Shown here piece after piece: positions 10,448 through 19,514 of a DNA stretch of 64,000 bases (position 1 is the stretch's first letter; every line of letters begins with the position of its first letter). The position numbers and the translations under genes are program-made. Origin of the DNA: Ditylenchus dipsaci (lineage: Eukaryota; Nematoda; Chromadorea; Rhabditida; Anguinidae); assembly GCA_004194705.1 (NCBI GenBank), contig SADC01001058.1, positions 62,001 through 126,000 of the forward strand. The letters run 5' to 3'. A model generated the notes under the pieces. The model ran no database searches, had not been told where the DNA came from, and saw only the letters and a program-made list of their open reading frames with translations.

Positions 10448-10583
10448 ATGGAAGGAATCGAATCAACACGCGTAGCAGGAGTTTCCAAGAGGCCCGCCTT
10501 GTCTAAAGCACTCGGAATATTTGCACTGGGTCTTACAAAGCCGTGGACGGTTTAGGAAAAGCCTATTCATCTCTGTCTCAAAG
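10448..10583 (+). pseudogene. eIF4A-like fragment, exon 2 (Q-motif region)
   Basis: The stretch LGIFALGLTKPWTV then EKPIHLCLKG lines up with the eIF4A segment before motif I (the Y/F-A-Y-G-F-E-K-P region and the following PCIKG block). An in-frame TAG lies where the conserved Gln pair would be. The exon ends in phase 1 at AAAG|GTACGC and joins exon 3 in frame. Confidence 0.5.
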
Positions 10584-10628
10584 GTACGCATTAGATTGTT
10601 GATCAGGTTAGTTTAGTTTCTTTTCCAG

Positions 10629-10767
10629 GAAGTAACGTGTTTGCCAAAGCACAATCTGACTGTGGAAAGTCAATTGCTATTTGCATATCGGTGTTGCAAG
10701 GTGTAGTGGTGAAAGACTATGTACTGAAATCATTATTGTTGCTGCTACAAACAAACTAGCTCAAAAG
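10629..10767 (+). pseudogene. eIF4A-like fragment, exon 3 (Walker A and motif Ia)
   Basis: The exon encodes NVFAKAQSDCGKS, a motif I variant of AQSGTGKT that keeps Gly-Lys-Ser, then ICISVLQ. After a one-base frame shift near 10725 comes EIIIVAATNKLAQK, the counterpart of LAPTRELAQQ. eIF4A is an ATP-dependent RNA helicase of translation initiation. Motifs II (DEAD) to VI are not seen downstream, so at most the first third is present. The donor is AAG|GTTAGT. Confidence 0.55.
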
Positions 10768-10807
10768 GTTAGTCAACATATTTTTTGAGGTATATTTTGT
10801 TTTGCAG

Positions 10808-11280
10808 CTTTGTTTAGATCAGGGGCACGCTTCGGGAACTGTTGAAAGGAGTAGTCAACAAGAACGAAGTCAGCCAAAACACACGGAAGGAGGAATGCAA
10901 GCCAGATCCACAATTTCATAAGTTGCCCGACTTTAACAAATCCAATGAGACGAAGACCGAACCGAAGGTAGTGGTTAACGAGAACGAAGTCAGCCGATAG
11001 ACATGCTGATGATGGCGGTTTTGATCAAAAACTTGCCAAATTTCTTCTTCAGATTGGCTATCTAATGAGATACAATGAACGGTCGAAACCAGCTCAAGAT
11101 GATAAAGAGGGATTCGGAGAAAGTGGCGAAGAAAGTTCAGAGGAAGAAGACAACAATGTTAGAAATTTAGATAATCCGGCCAATGTTAGTATTCGGTGGA
11201 AATTGTTATTTTTGTTCTTCAGTTCATTCCAGTTTGCTGTTGAGATAAAGATAACATGTTGTTTTTGTAGTTTCTTTTAA
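10808..11280 (+). other. Exon-like sequence inside the GTCGAC element, unrecognised
   Basis: Two acceptor-like sites (TTTTGCAG at 10807, TTCTTCAG at 11052) precede open stretches. The second encodes an acidic Glu/Ser run (GESGEESSEEEDNN). A direct repeat of AACGAGAACGAAGTCAGCC-type sequence occurs at about 10855 and 10977. It may belong to the captured gene or to a second source; no domain is recognised. Confidence 0.35.
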
Positions 11281-11373
11281 TTCCTGAGGAAGTGTAAAAT
11301 ATGGCAACAGTAGACAGTTGGGAGTCCCAACTTGGGACCCCGTTAAATTACTTTTACAAATTGTTTTACTTAA

Positions 11374-11839
11374 AGGGGCATGCCCGTGCCCGACACGGCG
11401 AAAAGGCGGGGACCAGCACTTTTTTTCTTTCTCGATCAAGTTTTACATGCATACGCATTCAGATTTTTAAGTTTTCTGCCTAGTTTTTTAAAAGTAGTGT
11501 AGGGTCATTAAAGGGCCTGACCTCTTCCTACTCGGTGGTCCCCGCCAATTCAAAAATTTTCCCTTGATTATTGGACTTCTGTACGGATTTTTCCGCTAGG
11601 TTTCTAACAAAACTAAGCCTAAAATTGATTTCAGGCCTAGTTTTGTTAGAAACGTGGCGGAAAAGTCCGTGCAGAAGTCCAATGATCAATGGAAAATTTT
11701 TGAATTGGCGGGGGACCACCGAGTAGGAAGAGGTCAGGCCTTTAATATTAGATTTGACGCAAAACGAGTGAAAAATAGAACGATTCAAAAAAATTGCTGG
11801 TCCCCGCCTTAACTTTTTGAAACGCACGGGCATGCTCCT
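11374..11839. mobile_element. TTAA-type element, AGGGGCATGCCCGTG ends
   Basis: Inserted in the right arm of the GTCGAC element between TTAA at 11370-11373 and TTAA at 11840-11843. Tips are AGGGGCATGCCC and AGGAGCATGCCC. The arms contain CGGGGACCAGCA and ACCTCTTCCTACTCGGTGG inverted blocks. The uninterrupted left arm of the host element near 10195-10215 serves as the empty site. Confidence 0.85.
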
Positions 11840-12006
11840 TTAAAGTCGAAGGTTAGAGTCGACAGTTGGGGGTCGACAGTTGGGAGGGTCGACAGTTGGG
11901 GGTCGACAGTTGGGAGGGTCGACAGTTGGGGGTCGACAGTTGGGAGGGTCGACAGTTGGGGGTCGACAGTCAGTTTGGTCGACAGTTGGGGTTCGTTCAA
12001 TTTCTT

Positions 12007-12987
12007 CACATACTCACCTAACTTGTTTTGCTCTGACAGACTTTATACTATACTATAATTGAGTGGGGTGGGTATGACTTCCTTCATACTTTCACCTATT
12101 TGTGTTATATTCTGCAAGGAAGATGCAAAAAGGATAGCTCGCCAGAAACTAGAATCGCAAGGCTATCTGATAGTGTAACAATTTTCAAAAAAGATCAAAA
12201 AATTCGAAAGAAACAGGGAAAACTAAAATCTGTGACAGAAAAAAGTGAATCTGTGACAAAAAAAAGTTTTACCCTTCTAAAAGTAATGGCTACACCAATG
12301 GCCAACCAATTTTTTTTTGGCAAAAAATTTCCCTTTTCTCTTCCCACCCTGTAAGCAACAAGCACTAGCAAAGTGGCAAGAAAGCAGCTAGTACAATCAG
12401 GCACTCTCCCTTCTTTTGTTTTTAGCCAGCTAGCTAGCTAGCCAGCCAGCCCAAAATGGACTGATCCAGCCAGCTGGCAATGGCAGACAGAAAAGTGTGT
12501 TTCCTGGGCTGGCACCCGCCCACAGACACACTTACTAGTGCCACTAGGGTGTGTGTGCCTCTCTGTCTCTTGTTTTTGTTTTTACTGTTATTTCCGACGC
12601 TAGCAGCAGCTAGTATGGCTGGTGGAAGGAGAATATGGAGTATATTCTTTTCTTCTTGCTCTTTTCTCACTTTTCTTCTGGCCAGCCCCCCTCCTTTTTT
12701 GGCAGCAGCAGCAGGCACTCACGTATTTAGTGGCTGGGCAGGCTTTTGAGTTAACACTCCCACCTAATTCCAATAATCGATTTTTGTTCCCACACAACCC
12801 TTCTTTTACTTTTGCTTTCTTGGCTCACAAATATAGCTTTTTGTTTTGCAATTGTTGTTTTTTTGGCTGGGCGGCTGAGTCGGTTTTGGTACTGACACCA
12901 TATTAGTGCTGCTGCCCAAACTTTTTTTATGGATATGCAGTATTGGCAGGTTTTATTCTCAGTGTGATTTGTTGCCTTTTTGGAGGG
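12007..12987. other. No gene supported; low-complexity sequence
   Basis: GCTAGCTAGC-type patches (12425-12450) and CT-rich tracts (12530-12700) produce open frames on both strands, with no conserved pattern or codon structure. Nothing supportable. Confidence 0.35.
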
Positions 12988-12989
12988 TA

Positions 12990-13892
12990 CAGTCAAACCT
13001 CTATACAACGGCCCCCCTAGGGACCGGCCTTGGGGCCGTTATATAGAGGGGCCGTTATATAGAGGGGCCGTTATATAGAGGGTATGTTACTAACGTTTGT
13101 AAAGGGGGCCGTTGTATAGAGGTTTTGCAAAACGAGCTCATCATTAAAGTGGCAGACTTAGAAACAACCATTCATTTAAACACCAGCAATAATCCCAAGC
13201 TCTGTCCCAATCTTTTTCGCTTTTTCCTAAAAGCTAAAGCTTTCAACGTGGAACTTTGATTAAAATTATACCTTGAGAAGGTCCCCGGTGACTGGAATGT
13301 TTCGAGAGCAAATTTGCTTGATCTAGTGAATGAGTGCTAAGTCGAGGTGCTCATTCCTGCCAGATGTGAGACGCGCCCGCTTTGATTTGCTCCCATTAGC
13401 TGCTGCTTCCAAGATTGAGTCCTTGCTTTTCAGAATTCCCTAAATTGTTCCCCTTGCAATGCCGAACTCCTTTGCTAGCTCGTAGTTGCTTTTCTTCTCA
13501 GAAGCTTCCACAATGGCTTTCTTTTCTTCCAATGTTAGAACACGACGCTTTGCTGGTTTACCCGGAGTTCTCATTGTACAATCTAAAAAGAAAAGAGATA
13601 AAATGCAACAAAACACTTTAGATCTAAATGAGAACAAATGATTGCAAATAATAGAGCAAAAATGGCAACTGGAAAGGCCGTGTTCGAGTTAGGGGCCGTT
13701 ATATAGAGGGTTCTTTCATTGCTAGGGACCGGACTTGGGGGCCGTTATATAGAGGGGCCGTTATATATAGGGGCCGTTATATAGAGGGTCTAACTCCTTA
13801 TGTTTTAGTCAAATCCAACCAAACTGGTCCCAGGGGGCCGTTATATAGAGGAGGCCGTTATATAGAGAGGCCGTTATATAGAGGTTTGACTG
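12990..13892. mobile_element. pogo/Tigger-like element with decayed transposase
   Basis: TA duplicates flank CAGTCAAACCTCTATA...CAACGG-type ends (12988-12989, 13893-13894). Each terminal region contains several GGCCGTTATATAGAGG units and a GGGACCGG block, inverted between ends. The interior holds a minus-strand remnant of a CENP-B/Tigger-type DNA-binding region (13140-13578), which identifies the whole CAGTC-ended group in this window as pogo/Tigger-like. Confidence 0.85.
13140..13578 (-). pseudogene. pogo/Tigger-like transposase DNA-binding region, decayed
   Basis: The start MRTPGKPAKRRVLTLEEKKA is followed by a helix-turn-helix (YELAKEFGIARGTI) as in CENP-B N-terminal and pogo-family transposases. 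After an in-frame stop near 13440 the same frame resumes with ILKSKDSIL, then LALIH, and later IPVTGDLL and KAKKIGTELG, which match the second CENP-B-type helix-turn-helix. At least three stops interrupt it, and the DDE catalytic domain is absent. It is a fossil of the autonomous copy from which the short elements derive. Confidence 0.75.
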
Positions 13893-14009
13893 TATTGCTT
13901 TTGTTTATATAGTGTTTTTGAGGTTCCGAAGGGAACAGAATTGGATTTTGGGACTTTTATTACGGTCATACCTCGATATAACAGATCCACTGGGGACTTT
14001 TTCTGGGTA

Positions 14010-14147
14010 CAGTCAACCCTCGATTTAACGGCACCCAAAAATGGATCGATTTGGTCGGCCTTGACTGAAATTTAGTCAAAGTGAATCCTCGATTTAACGG
14101 CACCTAGGCCCGGTCCCCAGGGGTGCCGTTAAATCGAGGGTTGACTG
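14010..14147. mobile_element. pogo/Tigger-like MITE, GATTTAACGGCACC family
   Basis: A 138-bp palindrome, CAGTCAACCCTCGATTTAAC to its inverse, flanked by TA on both sides, with a central GGTCCCCAGGGGTGCC block. A further CGGTCATACCTCGATATAAC end at 13964, with GGACTCGACTG near 15210, may be an older outer element. Confidence 0.85.
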
Positions 14148-14152
14148 TACAG

Positions 14153-14941
14153 TAGGGGTGTGCACAGGTCGACCCGCGGTCCGTCCAGGCCGGACCAGCC
14201 CTGACTCACTTTTCAAACACATATAACACGCCTCAAAATAACTTTTTTTTATCTGACTCTAGTGGGGGGGGAGGTAGGCACTATTTTGCACCGTCAAGAA
14301 AAAATCGCTAAATCGCTAAATCGCTTGAATGGTGCGCTGCCAATCCTGAGTCAGGATTGGCAGAGCGAATTAACTGTGAGATTTCTCGAGTATTACTTGA
14401 GCGCGAATAAACTGAAATTTCCCGAGTATTACTCGAGAAATCCCGCAGTTAATTCATTGTTCCAATCCTGACTCAGGATGGTGCGCTTTTCATTCGAGCG
14501 TGGTACAGATCCAGCCGTTTTGGGGGCTACACGTTTCAACATGGTGCAAAATAGGGCTTACCCCCCCCCCCTCTCTCTAAGTCAGATAAAAAATTTTCTT
14601 TGAGGCGTATTATATGTCGGTTTTAAAAAATATATTCCTAAAGCGAAGATTTCAGGCTAAAAAACGTATATAATTTTTAAAAACTCTAATAAATATTTCC
14701 AGTAATTTTTCAAAACATCTGAATTTTTAAGTCGTCCGGCCCGGGCCAACCCGTGGTTGAAAAAGTTAAGCTATTTTTTTTAAATTACTTGAAATTTTCA
14801 TTTAATTTCTATAAATATTAGTATCCGTTTTGTAGCCTGGAATCTCAGCTTTAAGAATATATATTTTTTAGGGCTGACATATGTGTTCAAAAATTGGGTT
14901 AGGGTCGGCACAGCCCGCGGGCCGGCCCGTGCACACCCCTA
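14153..14941. mobile_element. hAT-like element, TAGGGGTGTGCAC ends, copy 1
   Basis: The ends are TAGGGGTGTGCACAGG and TAGGGGTGTGCACGGGCC, with GC-rich subtermini. The flanks CTGTACAG/AGGTACAG share 6 of 8 bases, a worn TSD. A palindrome with GGGGGGGAGG and TATTTTGCACC blocks occupies about 14216-14614. Copy 2 is at 55997. The segment near 14820 is the empty counterpart of the MITE at 56091. Confidence 0.7.
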
Positions 14942-14946
14942 AGGTA

Positions 14947-15113
14947 CAGTCAAATCTCGATAACTCGGCACCCCCCAATTCGTTACCAGCCCGTCACAAA
15001 CATGCATATTTTTAATCAAATTAGATAAATTGAGCCTGTTCAGTTAGACAACCCCAATGATTCGGCGGCCAAGGGTCGCTTTGCAAGGATGCCGAAATAT
15101 CGAGGGTAGACTG
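14947..15113. mobile_element. pogo/Tigger-like MITE, GATAACTCGGCACC family
   Basis: CAGTCAAATCTCGATAACTC at the left and AAATATCGAGGGTAGACTG at the right; TA on the left at 14945-14946, slightly displaced on the right. 167 bp, no ORF. Confidence 0.75.
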
Positions 15114-15364
15114 TGTACGTTATATCGAGTTTAAGTCTATTGATATATTTTTTATTTATTTTTATTTTATCTCAAAAACCAAACACTATTTTATCGTGGT
15201 TATATTGCATTAGGACTCGACTGTACTGTGTTTTCCCTATTATTGCCGTGACAAAATTTACCCAAAATAACTTTATTTTTCTATCTTCCCTTCATCCAAC
15301 AATTAATTTCACTTGTATCTACATTGAATTTGTTGGCAGGAGTTCACTATCCACCCCTTCTTAG

Positions 15365-17330
15365 GCTTAGAGTTGAGATGCGCACATCCACATACCTTAG
15401 ATCCCGAGCAAGAGCAAGAAAAAATGACCCAAATGACCCCCTTTAATATTTTTTTTCAACATGGTGCTTTAACCACTGTTCAGCAATTTTTGTGCGCTAA
15501 AACCGATAACAAGGTGTTCTCGGACATTTTATAACCTAAAAGTCGAATTTTCAAAAAAAATTGAACGAAAGTTGACTTTTTGCCTTGGGGGACCAAGGTA
15601 AACCACCTTATTAAAGGGTATTTTACCCTGTTTTGGTCACTGAAGCTGGGCAAAAAGAGCCTCTAAATGCATTTTTGTTCAAGAGTCTTGCTCAGAATCA
15701 TGTCTAAGGTAAGTGAGTGCGCACACCCACATACCTTAGACGCAAATCACTCGAAAGTGACTCTGGATGCATAAAAACAATATACATCCCAGAGTTTCTT
15801 TATGTGGTAGGCCCCAGTTAACAAAACTTTGTTCAAATTCCATATTTTCATGGTATCCAAGCACCCTTTTAGGTTAGTTTACCTTGGTTCCCCAAGGCAA
15901 AAAGTCAAATTTTGGTCAAAAATTTTTTTCTGAAAAGTGCTTTCTCACTCGTTTTTTGACGCGCTTAGAATCTGTTAAAACGCATTTTTGGCTCCTGTGA
16001 AATAGTGTGCTTTAGCCGATTTGTTTGCCGCCTCGCTTTGCCATATTTTCGCAAATATGGGATTGGTTTCAGCTTGGTGTGGCTTGCCGGACTGCGCGTT
16101 CTTTTTTCTTCCAACTTCTTCATGTTTCTACAGTCTCCGTAGAAATTCCAGTTTCTTCTGTTATTTTTTCTTGTCATTCCATCCCCACCTTCTACCATTT
16201 CTTGCGTTTGTTCTTTGAAAGACTCTTGGCTTTTTTGATTTTACGGTCGGCTTTTTTCCATCTGTTTTGCTTGGCACTTTTCGTAAAATTACTACAATTC
16301 TGAAATAGGCACATTTTGTCACTTTGTAAAAGGGCATTTAATCGATGTTGTTTTACTTTCTATACTTGTTAAACCATTATTATATGCCACAGTGACAGAT
16401 ATTAGCATAAATCAAAAACACTTGCTCTAAATGGTGTTTAAATCGAGGATTATTATGTTTTTTGTTTTTAGTTTTCTGAAAATTGGAATGACCTAATAAT
16501 ATTTATTACAAATAATTTAATAGCTAAAAATAGAGGAAGACGAGACACTGTGTGGATTCCTATTTTTTTGCCAGCATTTTGGTGCAAATCCCAAATTTTT
16601 CTTAGCTCAAAATCCTGCTCTTAAATTCCATCAGGAGGCAAAAAGTCCAACGGGGTGCATCCAAGTTCCAAAAATGTTATGGGCGCAAATTCTCGTTTTG
16701 TGGCTGAGTTCAATGGCTACAAATGAGTGGTAACCTGCCCAAGAGTTGACTACAAAAAGTGGGCCGAAAATACGACGCCAAGAACACAATTTTGAACGAG
16801 AGGAGAATTTTGCAGAACTGTCCGAAACTGTCGATTTTCAGATTTTTGCTCGATGGGACAAAACGCTCTTTACCACCCAAAAGTCAGAAATAAAAAGGGC
16901 TAAAGTAGCTCAGATGGTAAACCAACCTGAAAGGGTGCCTGGATACCTTAAAAATGGTATTTGAACACCTACCATCTAAAGAAACTCTGTTATGCATGTT
17001 TTTTCATACCTTTCGGGTGATTTGTGTCTAAGGTATGTGGGTGCGCGCATCTCAACTCCAAGCCCCCTGAGCCCCCAAAGGGGGCTAGATCGGTGAAAAA
17101 AACCAGTGACCAAAACGAGGTAGAATACCCTTACGTAAATTTAAATTTAAAATGATATTCAGCTACCCTCCGGTACTCTTTACCTTGGTCCCCCAATGCA
17201 AAAAACCGATTTTTTGGACAAAAAATTTTTTGGTCAAAATGTTCGAGCACCACCTAAAACATGTTTTCTATCGTTTTTACAATCTAAAACGCCTTAGAAG
17301 TAGTTAAAACGCGATTTTGGGTTATGCCAT
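15365..17330. repeat. Nest of GGTGTGCGCATCTCAAC / CCTTGGTCCCCCAAGG palindromes
   Basis: Inverted blocks TTGAGATGCGCACATCC (about 15372) and GGGTGCGCGCATCTCAAC (about 17039) face each other. Between them lie two more arm pairs (15570-15930, 16870-17330) with TTTTGCCTTGGGGGACCAAGG. These are pieces of the 700-bp family complete at 51685-52384. TAGCTCAGATGGTAAACC at 16907, and its inverse near 17330, resemble a tRNA A box. No gene supported. Confidence 0.6.
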
Positions 17331-17481
17331 CTGAGCTACTCCCGCCAAAAAAAGTTACAATTCAACCAAGTAAAGAAATTGAAAAAACAACAGCGTGTCT
17401 CGATTGCTCTATTAGAACCCATCCCATATTCCCAATGGCGCGTCTTCTTTCAAAAAAATTATATATAAAAATGGAATTTAG

Positions 17482-17866
17482 CAGAGTCGTAGGAGTATTA
17501 GGTGTAGCAGAAGGAGCATAGGGGCAAGTCACAGTGATAATGGCTCTTGGCACAACCACTTAGTCCAACACCACCAGCTTCAATTAAACAAGATTGGGGA
17601 TCCAATTTGGAAGGTGCCTTGGGTTGTGCTCATGGAGAAGACTGGCAGCCACATGCCCTCCTCCTACTATGGCATGGCCAACCATGTGCAGCAGCAGCGG
17701 CTACCAGCACCAACTACCATCACCAACACCCCTCCACCTCCACTGCCGGCTGTACAGTCAGTGCTGGAGCACAATACAGCTACAGCCACAATAGCCACAT
17801 CGGAAAGAGCTCCCCAGTCTCGGATAATTTGCTGTTGGCTTTGCAGAGGAGTGGTCCTAATACTAG
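17482..17866 (+). CDS. RIM-binding protein, first visible exon
   Basis: The acceptor AATTTAG at 17475-17481 opens a frame reading through an Arg/Ser- and His/Gln-rich stretch to KIGDPIWKVPWVVLMEKTG, then a Pro-rich segment, and finally SDNLLLALQRSG before AG|GTGGGA. One base is missing near 17727-17733 (C run). With it the exon ends in phase 2 and splices in frame to the SH3-1 exon. This corresponds to the poorly conserved region before SH3-1. Earlier exons, including the usual coiled-coil N-terminus, were not found. An 89-bp MITE begins 11 bases after the splice site. Confidence 0.65.
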
Positions 17867-17877
17867 GTGGGATTTTT

Positions 17878-17966
17878 GACGCTAGTGGATATTCGGTTCC
17901 TATTTTTCTTTAAAAAACCAACAGGGGGACCAAGGCAAAAATGGGAATCGATTATCCACTAATGGC
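17878..17966. mobile_element. 89-bp MITE abutting a RIM-BP splice donor
   Basis: GACGCTAGTGGATATTCGG and its inverse bound the element, with a perfect 8-bp TSD GGATTTTT at 17870-17877 and 17967-17974. The tips resemble the GACCCTAGTAGCGAATACC family. Because the TSD starts three bases past the donor, the insertion lies at intron positions 12-100. Confidence 0.75.
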
Positions 17967-18148
17967 GGATTTTTTTAGATCTTGATTTGCTGTTCTGAAA
18001 TTATTCTGTCTATGTTTTTTTCATTCATTTTTCAACAACAGATCAAAGCTTAGTCGACAATATTATAGGCGCGGTCGGAGTTCATTATACTAAATCTTTT
18101 TTAAAAGGTTAAATTAGGGACCCTCGATAGGTTAATCCCGCTGTAGTC

Positions 18149-18348
18149 ACCCAAAATGGTGCTCAGGTTCGACCCCACGTGGTGGCACGTTAGTTTTTTT
18201 GGCTTGTTTCACCAGTTTTAGAGGTAATTCGACTTTTTGGCGCCAGATTCGAAATCAGCGACCCAAATTACTTATACACACTGGTCAAACAAGTCAAGAT
18301 AACTAGCGTGCCACCAGGTGGGATCGAACCTGCGACGCATTTTGGGCC
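18149..18348. repeat. Palindrome with a polymerase III B box in each arm, copy 1
   Basis: Arms run CCAAAATGGTGCTCAGGTTC / GCGACGCATTTTGGGCC, each with a GGTTCGANCCCAC motif next to CACGTGGTGGCACG. The centre GGCGCCAGATTCGAAATCAG is shared with copies near 23725-23895 and 60105-60305. The B-box-like motif suggests tRNA ancestry. Confidence 0.6.
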
Positions 18349-18359
18349 ATAAAACTAAA

Positions 18360-18557
18360 GTAAAAAGTACCCAAACTTATGTCCCAGACCCCAGAAAAAG
18401 TGCGTAACACAGTTATTAGTCACAACTTCCGTACGCTGGCCTACCCCCGAGCCTAAGGGCTAAGCCTAAACATATTGTTCCAAAGGGTACTTACAGCGAT
18501 TTTTAAAAGGTCTGATTCTTGGGGGGGGGGGTGGTATATATATTTGCTAGTAGCGCC
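18360..18557. mobile_element. Truncated copy of the GACCCTAGTAGCGAATACC short family
   Basis: The interior blocks ATGTCCCAGACCCC and CACAACTTCCGTACGCTGG and the right end TGCTAGTAGCGCC match the complete copies at 53492 and 62485. The left end is missing. Confidence 0.65.
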
Positions 18558-18662
18558 GAATTATTCTATATTACCTAATAAAGCCTCTCATTTTGCGTTT
18601 GTGGCATTGTATTTCGTTTAAATGTTTGGTGCTATCCCCAAAATATACCGTATAGGTATGTA

Positions 18663-19512
18663 CAGTCGACGCTCGATATAACGAACCACCTAAAAGTTCG
18701 TTCCCACATAGGGTCCGACACTTTTTTAGCTTCCTTTTAAAGTCTTTTTCCAAATGTGATTCGCCAGTCTAGTCTGAAATATCACAAGGATTCCGATTTA
18801 CCGGTCGTTTTTAAAAAATAAATAATTTTATCATAAGGAGCCGAAACGCTCGATATAACAACCCCTATTTTGAAAAAAGAGGTTTGTTATACCGAGCGTT
18901 GCGGGTCTTCACGACAAAATTATTTTATTTAAAAAAACGACCGGTAAAATCGGAATCCTTGCGATTTTTTGCACTGGAGTCAGTGCTGTCATTTGAATCC
19001 CAAATTTCTTACTGGCTCCGAAATTTCTAGTAATAATTTACACCACTTTTCTGTACAATAATTGAATTCTAAAAAGTAAGTTTTGTAGAGGAGGAAAGGG
19101 ATCCCTAGTTGGTTAAAAAATAAGCTCTCAGAAAAATATACTTCCAATGTAAAGATCACAAAGAGTCAACTCGGAGCCAAATTTTTTGAATTTCGAAAAA
19201 ATTTGGCTCCGAGTTGGCTCTTTGTGATTTTTAAATTGGAAGTATATTTTTCTGAGAGCTTATTTTTTAACCAACTAGGGATCCCTTTCCTCCTCTACAA
19301 ACGTACTTTTAAGAATTCAATTATTGTGCAAAAAAGTGGTGTGAATTATTACTAGAAATTTCGGAGCCAGTAAGAAATTTGGGAGCCAAATGCCAGCACT
19401 GACTGGAGTAGCCAAAGACATCTGGCAAACAATTTGAAAAATCGAGGTAAAAAGTGTCGGACCCTAGGTGGGAACGAACTTTTAGGGGGTTCGTTATATC
19501 GAGCGTCGACTG
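18663..19512. mobile_element. pogo/Tigger-like element, GATATAACGAACC family
   Basis: CAGTCGACGCTCGATATAAC and its inverse, with TA on both sides (18661-18662, 19513-19514). Arms include AAGTTCGTTCCCAC and GTCCGACACTTTTT blocks that recur in the elements at 22530 and 24854. A hAT-type element is nested at 18981-19401. Confidence 0.85.
18981..19401. mobile_element. hAT-type MITE, CAGTGCTGTCATTTG ends
   Basis: A 421-bp near-perfect palindrome with a perfect 8-bp TSD ACTGGAGT at 18973-18980 and 19402-19409. Arms carry GGCTCCGAAATTTC and GGGATCCCTAGTTGG. Nested in the pogo-like element. Confidence 0.85.
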
Positions 19513-19514
19513 TA

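Larger units (their letters stand above)
10109..11998. mobile_element. Foldback-like element with GTCGACAGTTGGG arms, carrying an eIF4A-like fragment
   Basis: Both ends carry tandem GTCGACAGTTGGG(G/A)G units in inverted orientation (10118-10200 and 11853-11990). The match continues inward through CTCTAAC, TTCGACTTT and GTAAAACAATTTGTAAAAG to about 10238; the right counterpart is interrupted at 11374-11839 by a TTAA element. AATTTCTT flanks it at 10101-10108 and 11999-12006 as an apparent 8-bp TSD. Between the arms lie exons of a DEAD-box gene (10327-10767) and further exon-like sequence, so the element looks like a gene-capturing transposon. No transposase is visible. Confidence 0.7.

Noticed and set aside
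10034..12062. Repetitive proteins read from the GTCGACAGTTGGG arrays
   Set aside because: Open only because the repeat lacks stops in several frames on both strands; no start context, splice sites or conservation.
12434..12906. Possible membrane protein genes on both strands
   Set aside because: CT-rich low-complexity DNA gives hydrophobic readings in several frames; no conserved pattern.
16907..16930. tRNA gene suggested by TAGCTCAGATGGTAAACC
   Set aside because: No B box or cloverleaf follows, and the motif is part of an inverted-repeat arm with a second copy near 17330.
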